Shown here one piece after another: positions 25,127 through 30,737 of a stretch of DNA of 30,737 nt (position 1 is the stretch's first letter; every line of letters begins with the position of its first letter). The notes beneath the pieces are model-generated. The model was given only the letters and a program-made list of their open reading frames with translations, was not told where the DNA came from and did not search any database. The DNA is from Bacteroidales bacterium (GTDB lineage: Bacteria > Bacteroidota > Bacteroidia > Bacteroidales > F082), in contig JAEEII010000060.1 of NCBI GenBank assembly GCA_016281295.1, forward strand, positions 1 through 30,737. The letters are read 5' to 3'. Both the position numbers and the translations under genes were made by a program.

Positions 25127-27469
25127 ATGAGACGTTTCTTGTTGATTATCAGTGCGGTACTCTTGATGCTTCAAGTTACTGATGCTCAGGTGAAGTACCG
25201 TGTTTCAGGTGTCGTTTCTGATGTGGAGACGGGTGAGAAACTCATGGGTGTCGCCGTTTATGAGAAAAAGCTTCAAGTGGGAGCAGTCACCGATGAAAAA
25301 GGTTTCTATGAACTTGATCTTCCCGCAGGAAGCCATACCCTTCAGTTTTCTTTTCTTGGATATGTTTCGGATGAAAAGATGATTGATGTAAAAGGCAAGG
25401 CTATGACGGTGAATATCCGCCTGAAAGAAGATGTCACCAAACTGTCAGAGGTGGTGATTTCCAGCCAGAAGACCGACCATAATGTGTCGCAAATGGCAAT
25501 GAGTGTCCAGAGTCTCGACATGATTACCATCAAGAAAATTCCGGCATTGATGGGGGAGGTGGATGTCATCAAGACCATCCAACTGCTTCCTGGGGTGCAG
25601 GCCGCCTCGGAAGGTTCCTCTGGATTCAGCGTAAGGGGAGGTGGTACCGACGAGAACCTTATCCTTCTTGATGACGCTCCTATTTATAATGCCTCGCATT
25701 TTCTTGGTTTCTTTTCCGTGTTCAACAATGATGTGGTGAAAGAAGCCACTTTGTATAAAGGCGATATCCCAGCCAGTTTTGGAGGGCGCCTCTCTTCCGT
25801 GTTGGATGTGAATGTGAAAGATGAGATGCCCAAAAAAATCACAGGACAAGGCGGAGTGGGACTGGTGACGAGCCGTCTCACTGTTGAGGCGCCTTTGTTT
25901 AACCAGCAAACCTCCTTGCTGTTAGGAGGCAGAACCACCTATGCGGGACTCGTGATTCCCTTTATGGGTGAGGAGATCAAAGGGTCGGATATCTATTTTT
26001 ATGATTTGAATGCCAAACTGACCCAGCGTATCAACAATAACAATAGACTTTTCCTTTCGGCCTATCATGGTCGCGACCGATTCCAGGTGAGGGATATGAT
26101 GGGGTTGGGGTATGGCAACTCAAGCGTGACCATGAAATGGAATCACATCTTTAGTCCTCGTCTCACCTCGAATCTTACCTTGCTCGGATCAAAATATCAG
26201 TACTCCATCGACATTTGGTTCGACCCTTACGATTTCACCCTCAAAGCAGGTTCACAAAGTGCTGAACTGAAGTATGACTTCACGATGTTGTGGAATGAGA
26301 ACCATACCTCGCGATGGGGAATCTCCTCGGGATTCCTATCTTTGGAGCAGGGACAGCTTGATGACCGTGGAGGCGCGTTGTCGCAATATCTTAGTGTGGA
26401 CAGTATGACGGTGGTACGGCGCAAAGGACTGGACCATGCTTTCTATTTCACGCATGACCATACCATCACGCCACGTTTCTCGATGCGTTACGGACTAAGA
26501 CTGTCGTGTTTCCAGAATATCGGGGATGAGGATTTCTATGTCTTCAACGAGAATCATCAAGTGTTTGATACTATTCATTATAAGAGGGGAGAAGTGTTCA
26601 ATACTGAGTTCCATCCAGAACCACGATTGGCTGCCATGTTCCGTATCGATGAGGTGTCATCGGTGAAAGCATCTTATTCACGTACCTTCCAATATGTGCA
26701 AGTAGCCTCGGCTGCTACTGGAGGCCTTCCCTTCGATGTGTGGTTCCCCATCAGTCCGAATGTCAAGCCCCAACGGTCCGATCAGTTTGCGATTGGCTAT
26801 TTCCGCAATTTTCATCATGATGCCATTGAGACTTCGGTTGAGTTGTATTACAAGAACTTGAACAATGTCATGGATTTCAAGGATAATGCTATGACGTATG
26901 GTAATGTGTTGATTGACGGAGAATTGAGAATCGGGAAGGGTCGTTCTTTCGGAGCGGAGTTCCTTGTCAGGAAAAACACTGGGAAACTGACAGGGTGGAT
27001 CTCCTATACCTACTCACGTTCTTATCGAACCATCCCTGACATTAATTTTGGGAAGGAATACCGTTCGCCTTACGACCGTCCGCATAACTTTGTCATCGTG
27101 GCCAATTATGATATCACACCGAAACTCAGCGTGGCAGCAAATTGGATTTATAATACTGGTCAGCCGGTGACTTATCCATACGGGCAATATACCTTGGGGG
27201 GTGTCACTTACGCCATTTATAATGGAAGCCGTAACGAGAGCCGATATCCAGCCTACCATAGGATGGATTTGTCGCTTACCTGGCAACTTCCCGACCGTCG
27301 CTGGAAACGATGGGATAGTGAGCTGAATGTCTCTGTATATAATGCATACGCTCATCATAACACTTGGGCTGTTACTTTTACTCAGGATAAGGAGAGCGGT
27401 GGCGTGAAGACTGAGAAGATGTATCTGTTCTCCACAGTGCCTTCCATATCTTACCAATTCAAATTCTAA
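25127..27469 (+). CDS. TonB-dependent outer-membrane receptor with carboxypeptidase-regulatory-like N-domain
   Basis: The protein has 780 residues and a signal peptide (MRRFLLIISAVLLMLQVTDAQ). Residues about 25-110 are a CarboxypepD_reg-like beta-sandwich (YRVSGVVSDVETGEKL, AVTDEKGFYELDLPAG, SFLGYVS). The plug domain follows (about 130-240) with VIKTIQLLPGVQ, GFSVRGGGTDENLILLDDAP and LYKGDIPASFGGRLSSVLDV. The remainder is an outer-membrane beta-barrel ending in phenylalanine (SYQFKF), as barrel-assembly substrates do. No SusD homologue is present; the gene is followed after 5 bp by a DUF4249 lipoprotein, a pairing common in Bacteroidota. It would import an unknown ligand using TonB-ExbBD energy. 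The ligand cannot be read from the sequence. Confidence 0.93.
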   Translation: MRRFLLIISAVLLMLQVTDAQVKYRVSGVVSDVETGEKLMGVAVYEKKLQVGAVTDEKGFYELDLPAGSHTLQFSFLGYVSDEKMIDVKGKAMTVNIRLKEDVTKLSEVVISSQKTDHNVSQMAMSVQSLDMITIKKIPALMGEVDVIKTIQLLPGVQAASEGSSGFSVRGGGTDENLILLDDAPIYNASHFLGFFSVFNNDVVKEATLYKGDIPASFGGRLSSVLDVNVKDEMPKKITGQGGVGLVTSRLTVEAPLFNQQTSLLLGGRTTYAGLVIPFMGEEIKGSDIYFYDLNAKLTQRINNNNRLFLSAYHGRDRFQVRDMMGLGYGNSSVTMKWNHIFSPRLTSNLTLLGSKYQYSIDIWFDPYDFTLKAGSQSAELKYDFTMLWNENHTSRWGISSGFLSLEQGQLDDRGGALSQYLSVDSMTVVRRKGLDHAFYFTHDHTITPRFSMRYGLRLSCFQNIGDEDFYVFNENHQVFDTIHYKRGEVFNTEFHPEPRLAAMFRIDEVSSVKASYSRTFQYVQVASAATGGLPFDVWFPISPNVKPQRSDQFAIGYFRNFHHDAIETSVELYYKNLNNVMDFKDNAMTYGNVLIDGELRIGKGRSFGAEFLVRKNTGKLTGWISYTYSRSYRTIPDINFGKEYRSPYDRPHNFVIVANYDITPKLSVAANWIYNTGQPVTYPYGQYTLGGVTYAIYNGSRNESRYPAYHRMDLSLTWQLPDRRWKRWDSELNVSVYNAYAHHNTWAVTFTQDKESGGVKTEKMYLFSTVPSISYQFKF

Positions 27470-27474
27470 AAACC

Positions 27475-28362
27475 ATGAGAAAGAACTTTTGGATATTGCT
27501 GTTGATGGTTTTCGGCTTGCTCTCTTGCCGTGAGGATATTGTCATTGATTTGGAGGAAGGTAACCCTCTGGTAGGTGTTGAAGGTTCATTTACAGATGAA
27601 TACAAACGGCACGAGGTGATTCTAAGCTATACTTCGGATTTCTATCAGGCCGATGCAATCCGTATGGTCAGCGGTGCTAAAGTTGCGGTGACCGATGGGG
27701 TGGACACGATTCCATATCTTGAGCAGGAGGATCAGCCAGGGCATTATCTCACGGATTCGGTGGCTGGAAAAAAGAACACGTTTTACCGCCTGATGGTGTC
27801 GGTGCCTGATGTTGGGGAACCTGACGGTTATAGGCATCTCTATGCAGAGAGTTATATGAACGACAATATTGAGGCGATTGACTCGTTGGTTCTGAAACCT
27901 TTAGACATGTTTCAGGGTGTCCCTTTGAAGGATACCATTTATGGGCTTTATCCCTATTTCCAAAGCTTGCCTGACCCTTCCATTGTTTATATGATTCATC
28001 GTTTTGAAGATGGGGTTCCACAGTCCGACACGTTGACTAGGGCAATGGCGATCCCGATGGCAGGCTATGCTGGCTATTATGTGAACGGTCCTGAGTTTTT
28101 GGTTTCAAATATGGAAATTGCTGTGGGGATGCTGAGGAGCAGTAAGATGCATGATGGTGAGGTGATACGGATTGATTTTTTGAGTATTCCTTTGGATTAC
28201 ATGACTTTTGTCTATAGTCTCAGTTTCTCAATGGGCAGCAACCCGATGATGGGGCCACCTACCAATGTCATAACGAACATTCAGCCTGCAGGTGAGGCGG
28301 TGGGATGGTTTTATGCGGCCTCGGTGGTGTCGGCGGAGACGGTGTATCACAAGATGAAATAA
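27475..28362 (+). CDS. DUF4249-like lipoprotein
   Basis: The protein has 295 residues and a lipoprotein signal with lipobox ending at C18 (FGLLSC). The mature N-terminus, REDIVIDLEEGNPLVGVEGSFTD, followed by short beta strands (HEVILSYTSDFY, SGAKVAVTDGVDTIPY, GHYLTDSVAGKKNTFYRLMV), fits the DUF4249 family as I know it. Members are encoded next to TonB-dependent receptors and presumably act as periplasmic or surface accessory proteins. The gene follows the receptor by only 5 bp, which supports a shared transcript and joint function. No enzymatic motif is seen. The lipid anchor is firm; the family call is moderately strong. Confidence 0.83.
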   Translation: MRKNFWILLLMVFGLLSCREDIVIDLEEGNPLVGVEGSFTDEYKRHEVILSYTSDFYQADAIRMVSGAKVAVTDGVDTIPYLEQEDQPGHYLTDSVAGKKNTFYRLMVSVPDVGEPDGYRHLYAESYMNDNIEAIDSLVLKPLDMFQGVPLKDTIYGLYPYFQSLPDPSIVYMIHRFEDGVPQSDTLTRAMAIPMAGYAGYYVNGPEFLVSNMEIAVGMLRSSKMHDGEVIRIDFLSIPLDYMTFVYSLSFSMGSNPMMGPPTNVITNIQPAGEAVGWFYAASVVSAETVYHKMK

Positions 28363-28445
28363 GTATTATTGCTCTTCAGTTTAATAAACGGATTATCTTG
28401 ATAGTTTTTTTGTTTCGAATTGTAATTTGAGAAAGATTTTTTTAT

Positions 28446-28453
28446 TACTTTTG
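28446..28453 (+). promoter_or_regulatory. -7 element for the FN3/FISUMP lipoprotein gene
   Basis: TACTTTTG fits TAnnTTTG, 25 bp before the ATG at 28479. Two TTG candidates upstream (28420 and 28427) are spaced 23 and 16 nt away, neither ideal. Confidence 0.45.
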
Positions 28454-28458
28454 CATAT

Positions 28459-28479
28459 TTATTATTATTATTATTATTA
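28459..28479 (+). repeat. (TTA)7 trinucleotide tract ending in the start codon
   Basis: Seven uninterrupted TTA units run from 28459 to 28479, the last A being the first base of the ATG of the lipoprotein gene. The tract fills the whole leader between the -7 element and the start. Changes in copy number would alter leader length but not the reading frame. Confidence 0.85.
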
Positions 28480-29495
28480 TGAAACCAGTTACAAAGGTAT
28501 TGATGTTATTGGCAGTATTGCTGTCTGTTATTGGATGCAATCCGGATCCAAATGAGGCGGTAGTTACCATCACCCCTCAAGAGATTACCCAAACAACTGC
28601 TCTTTGCGGTGTTTATGTGACTAATGGTTTTACACCCGATAAAATAGGCGTTTGTTGGAACCTATGTCCCAATCCTACCGTATATACTAATTGGTTTAAA
28701 GAGTCAACTGCTGATTTTGAAGAACCCTTCATTTGTGAACTTACAGATCTTCGACCCGGAACGGAGTATTTTGTAAGAGCGTATGCTAAATTAGGAAATG
28801 AGCGTTATTATGGCGAAGAAAAAAGTTTTACAACAGCTGCAATACAGCCGTATGTCAAGACCTTGTCTGTGTCCGATATTACGTATCATAGTGCGACTTG
28901 TAGAGGTGCAGTTACCTATGATGGAGGACAAGAGGTTATTGAAAAAGGCGTGTGCTGGAGTACGAGTATTGAACCCACAATAGATGATGCTTCTTGTGTT
29001 AGTGGTAGTGACAGTGAGTTTGAATTCGCTGTAGAAATGACAAATCTTGAGGCAAACACGACTTATTTTGTGCGTGCTTATGCTGTTAATAGTCTTGGTG
29101 TTGGTTACGGTGAACAGATCAGTTTTACTACTTTAGGTTTTTTTAACGGCCGTACTTTTGTGGATCTTGGTTTGCCAAGCGGAACGTTGTGGGCAACTTG
29201 TAACATGGGTGCTGATCGTCCTGAGGAGTATGGTGACTACTTCTCATGGGCTGAGACACAACCCAAAAACAATTACATTTGGTCAAATTATAAATATTGT
29301 AATTGGGATGCACCCATATTCCATAATTTTACTAAGTATTGCCATTATTCAGAAGATGGCTATGGTGGTTTCACGGACAGCTTGATGGTGTTGGAACCAA
29401 TTGACGACGCCGCTATAGTAAATTGGGGCGATGGTTGGTGTATGCCTACTAAGGATCAGTGGTGGGAATTGCGAGAAAACACTCAAGGCTGTTGA
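28479..29495 (+). CDS. FN3/FISUMP-domain lipoprotein, C-terminally truncated
   Basis: The protein has 338 residues and a lipoprotein signal with lipobox ending at C20 (LSVIGC). Two FN3-like modules follow (near residues 28-125 and 126-225), each closing with TEYFVRAYAK or TTYFVRAYAV and a GEEKSFTT-type strand. From about residue 226 a FISUMP-type domain begins: NGRTFVDLGLPSGTLWATC, EEYGDYFSWAETQPK, DDAAIVNWGDGWCMPTKDQW. In intact proteins this domain runs another 70-100 residues through a SIFLPAAG-like core and a conserved end. Here it stops after WWELRENTQGC, well before those blocks, and the DNA beyond encodes an unrelated nuclease-like sequence in another frame. The gene therefore looks 3'-truncated by recombination. 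Intact relatives are surface lipoproteins of unknown, possibly carbohydrate- or adhesion-related, role. Confidence 0.82.
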   Translation: MKPVTKVLMLLAVLLSVIGCNPDPNEAVVTITPQEITQTTALCGVYVTNGFTPDKIGVCWNLCPNPTVYTNWFKESTADFEEPFICELTDLRPGTEYFVRAYAKLGNERYYGEEKSFTTAAIQPYVKTLSVSDITYHSATCRGAVTYDGGQEVIEKGVCWSTSIEPTIDDASCVSGSDSEFEFAVEMTNLEANTTYFVRAYAVNSLGVGYGEQISFTTLGFFNGRTFVDLGLPSGTLWATCNMGADRPEEYGDYFSWAETQPKNNYIWSNYKYCNWDAPIFHNFTKYCHYSEDGYGGFTDSLMVLEPIDDAAIVNWGDGWCMPTKDQWWELRENTQGC

Positions 29496-29940
29496 CTATT
29501 TGGCTCGTCCAGGTATCGCTGCTGAAGTAAGAGGCTGCCGCATTTTGGCTGAATTGGGAAAGCATGTGTTGAGACTACCTGAGAATATACCTGACCTGAT
29601 TGACACAATAGTTATTGAAGGGAAACCCTATCGCGAATTATTGAAATTTAAGATTGGTGAGACTCACCCAAGGGGTTATCCCGACGTTTTCTTCGATGGT
29701 CAGACCTGGGACTTCAAGACATCAAAATATCGGAGAATCAAATCAATTAGGAAGCTTATTTTAGACGGACGAAAAGCCGACAATATAATATTCATCCTTA
29801 CCGAGCAATATCAATTAGAGATTCTGAAAGAGGCAATACATAGTGAAGTGGGTAGTAGGATGGGTGATGGTTCATGGATTCACATACCAAATGTATATTA
29901 TATGTGTAAAATGAGTTTGGTCTGTCTTTGGCAAAAATAA
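29431..29940 (+). CDS. CdiA-CT-like PD-(D/E)xK nuclease toxin domain, probably a fragment
   Basis: The frame encodes 169 residues and overlaps the end of the FISUMP lipoprotein gene by 65 bp in the +1 frame. The first 20 or so residues (MVGVCLLRISGGNCEK) are FISUMP DNA read out of frame, so the ATG at 29431 is probably fortuitous. From about residue 27 the sequence resembles the C-terminal nuclease tips of contact-dependent and MuF-type toxins: AAEVRGCRILAELGKHVLRLPE, then P84-D85 and D94-F95-K96 in YPDVFFDG and WDFKT, then IKSIRKLILDGRKADNIIFIL. The PD...DxK core is the signature of that nuclease fold. There is no signal, delivery module or adjacent immunity gene. It could be a displaced toxin remnant or an expressed small nuclease. 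The domain call is moderate; whether it is a functional gene is doubtful. Confidence 0.55.
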   Translation: MVGVCLLRISGGNCEKTLKAVDYLARPGIAAEVRGCRILAELGKHVLRLPENIPDLIDTIVIEGKPYRELLKFKIGETHPRGYPDVFFDGQTWDFKTSKYRRIKSIRKLILDGRKADNIIFILTEQYQLEILKEAIHSEVGSRMGDGSWIHIPNVYYMCKMSLVCLWQK

Positions 29941-30000
29941 AAAAGACAGGCTTGGCCTGCCTTTTTATGGCGCGGGAAGAACCATTTCTGGCTCGTCCTA
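29936..30000 (-). ncRNA. Candidate small RNA of about 65 nt
   Basis: On the minus strand a good promoter (30006-30035) is followed within about 10 nt by a hairpin. GAGCCA (29994-29989) pairs with TGGTTC (29984-29979) across a GAAA tetraloop (29988-29985), with one G-U pair. After a short linker comes a terminator stem (29965-29941) followed by a T-rich run (TTTTTTATTTTT). No start codon with a meaningful frame lies between promoter and terminator. The promoter, stable GNRA hairpin and intrinsic terminator together fit a stand-alone small RNA. I do not recognise it as a known family. Its ends are estimates. Confidence 0.5.
29941..29966. terminator. Bidirectional intrinsic terminator
   Basis: The arms aaaagacaggc (29941-29951) and gcctgcctttt (29955-29965) pair with one mismatch around a 3-nt loop. 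An A-rich stretch lies on the left and T's on the right, so the element works as an intrinsic terminator in both directions. On the plus strand it begins directly after the stop of the nuclease-like frame; on the minus strand it would end the candidate small RNA. Confidence 0.8.
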
Positions 30001-30005
30001 CGCTG

Positions 30006-30035
30006 CAAATATACATACTTTTTTATTCATTGCAA
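30006..30035 (-). promoter_or_regulatory. Bacteroidota-type promoter reading into the intergenic region
   Basis: On the minus strand TTG (30033-30035), then 19 nt, then TATATTTG (30006-30013) matches the Bacteroides consensus in both elements and spacing. No protein-coding gene begins downstream on this strand; the only product in reach is the short RNA that would end at 29941-29966. Confidence 0.65.
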
Positions 30036-30086
30036 CAAAAATGTATTTTTTTCTGTTTGTGAGGTGAGAATTTCCTTTGTAAATAG

Positions 30087-30118
30087 AGAAAGCCGCCCCA
30101 ATCACGGAGCGGCTTTTT
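30087..30118 (-). terminator. Terminator of the 2-oxoacid oxidoreductase operon
   Basis: The arms aaagccgc (30089-30096) and gcggcttt (30109-30116), extended by two inner G-C pairs after a mismatch, form a stable hairpin. It sits about 25 bp past the stop of the gamma-subunit gene, and the minus strand continues with tttctc. T's on the plus-strand side (ctttttct) mean it could also stop plus-strand transcription. Confidence 0.72.
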
Positions 30119-30141
30119 CTCATTTTCAAAGTGCTTTAAGC

Positions 30142-30684
30142 TTATGCCTCTTTCACGTTATCCATGCCGACCTGGACAGCCTGCATGTTGAGCGGGATGA
30201 GCTTGTGGGCGCGCTCGGGAAGGCTGTGACGCAGACCCTCTTCGACGTTCTTGTTGTCGATGATGGGGCGCAGCTTCAGGAAAGCGCCTAAGATGATCAT
30301 GTTGAACACCTTGCTGTTTCCCATGTCGGAGGCGAGTTGAGCACCTTCGATGGTGTAGATGTGGATGTCCTTGCGGGTGGGCTTGTGCGTGATGCCGTTA
30401 GGATCATAGAGCAGGTAGCCACCGGGCTTCACTTTATCCTCGAACTTGTCGAGAGACTGCTGATTCAGAATGACGGCAGTGTCGAAAGCGTTGAGGATGG
30501 GGGAGCACACGCGCTCGTCGCTGACGATGACGGTCACGTTGGCAGTACCGCCACGCATCTCGGGTCCGTATGAAGGCATCCAGCTGACTTCCTTGTTCTG
30601 CATGATACCACTGTAAGCAAGGATCTTACCCATTGACAAGACACCTTGTCCGCCGAAACCGGCTATAATAATTTCTTCTGTCAT
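30142..30684 (-). CDS. 2-oxoacid:ferredoxin oxidoreductase, gamma subunit
   Basis: The protein has 180 residues, typical for the stand-alone gamma subunit. It starts TEEIIIAGFGGQGVLSMGKIL, with the conserved GFGGQGV loop at residues 9-15. SYGPEMRGGTANVTVIVSD and the VFNMIILGAFLK block are also characteristic. The multi-subunit complex oxidatively decarboxylates a 2-oxoacid with CoA, passing electrons to ferredoxin; in anaerobic Bacteroidales this step commonly uses 2-oxoglutarate or branched-chain 2-oxoacids. Which substrate applies here cannot be decided from the gamma subunit alone, so korC and vorC are both possible. The gene is last in a minus-strand operon, 17 bp after the preceding gene and before a clear terminator. 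It is cytoplasmic. Confidence 0.92.
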   Translation of the reverse strand: MTEEIIIAGFGGQGVLSMGKILAYSGIMQNKEVSWMPSYGPEMRGGTANVTVIVSDERVCSPILNAFDTAVILNQQSLDKFEDKVKPGGYLLYDPNGITHKPTRKDIHIYTIEGAQLASDMGNSKVFNMIILGAFLKLRPIIDNKNVEEGLRHSLPERAHKLIPLNMQAVQVGMDNVKEA

Positions 30685-30701
30685 TGCTTTGTAGTTTTTA
30701 A

Positions 30702-30737
30702 TTATTTCTTAATCAGCTCGAAGTTGTCCTTGAGGTC
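30702..30737 (-). CDS. C-terminal end of the preceding operon gene, probably the thiamine-pyrophosphate (beta) subunit
   Basis: Eleven sense codons and a TAA stop are visible on the minus strand, encoding DLKDNFELIKK. The 17-bp gap to the gamma-subunit gene shows these belong to one operon. In the usual gene order the beta subunit of 2-oxoacid:ferredoxin oxidoreductase precedes gamma, and endings like NFELIKK occur there as I recall. The identity rests mainly on position. Confidence 0.55.
   Translation of the reverse strand, partial: DLKDNFELIKK

Noticed and set aside
29431..29500. Programmed ribosomal frameshift joining the FISUMP lipoprotein to the nuclease domain
   Set aside because: A +1 shift would be needed and I see no slippery site with a pause element. 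The FISUMP domain would still lack its core, so a recombination scar explains the junction better.
29798..30016. 72-codon minus-strand frame covering the candidate small RNA
   Set aside because: Its start falls in the -7 region of the predicted promoter, so it would not be in the transcript. It also runs through the terminator hairpin.

Overview
The window looks like a chromosomal segment of a member of the Bacteroidota, most likely Bacteroidales. The evidence is: type IX secretion (T9SS) C-terminal sorting domains on two proteins; a TonB-dependent receptor paired with a DUF4249 lipoprotein; FN3 and FISUMP-type lipoproteins; a GH20 enzyme with a C-terminal discoidin-like domain; Bacteroides-type promoters (TTG, about 20 nt, TAnnTTTG); and starts in A/T-rich leaders mostly without a Shine-Dalgarno sequence. 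No tRNA, rRNA, CRISPR array, insertion sequence or integrase was seen, and no gene-free stretch exceeds about 200 bp.

Layout. 1-4911 (+): the 3' part of a fumarylacetoacetate hydrolase family gene, a tricorn-like S41 protease and a transglutaminase-like protein, ended by a perfect 16-bp hairpin shared with the convergent operon. 4966-13003 (-): a two-gene surface operon made of a YadA-head/T9SS protein followed by a 2088-residue SpvB/FG-GAP/RHS protein that ends in a polymorphic-toxin-like domain. 13132-15674 (-): a lipoprotein gene with a clear promoter, then a T9SS cargo gene. 15831-18362 (-): a secreted GH20 beta-N-acetylhexosaminidase.

18394-23586 is the most coherent unit. A self-cleaving (S24/LexA-type) XRE repressor is divergent from a Y-family polymerase with a clamp-binding motif, and that gene is followed by a short DnaE-type polymerase with a degenerate PHP site. 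It resembles a damage-inducible mutagenesis cassette with an unusual composition: no ImuA, and a catalytically intact Y-family enzyme in place of ImuB.

23632-28362 (+) is an outer-membrane operon: FN3 lipoprotein, TonB-dependent receptor, DUF4249 lipoprotein. At 28479-29940 an FN3/FISUMP lipoprotein is cut off in mid-domain, and in another frame it runs into a CdiA-CT-like PD-(D/E)xK nuclease domain. This looks like a recombination scar with toxin DNA. Between it and the next operon, a good minus-strand promoter, a GNRA hairpin and a terminator suggest a roughly 65-nt small RNA. The window ends with the gamma subunit of a 2-oxoacid:ferredoxin oxidoreductase and the last codons of the gene upstream of it, probably the beta subunit.

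All family assignments come from reading motifs by eye. No database search was run.
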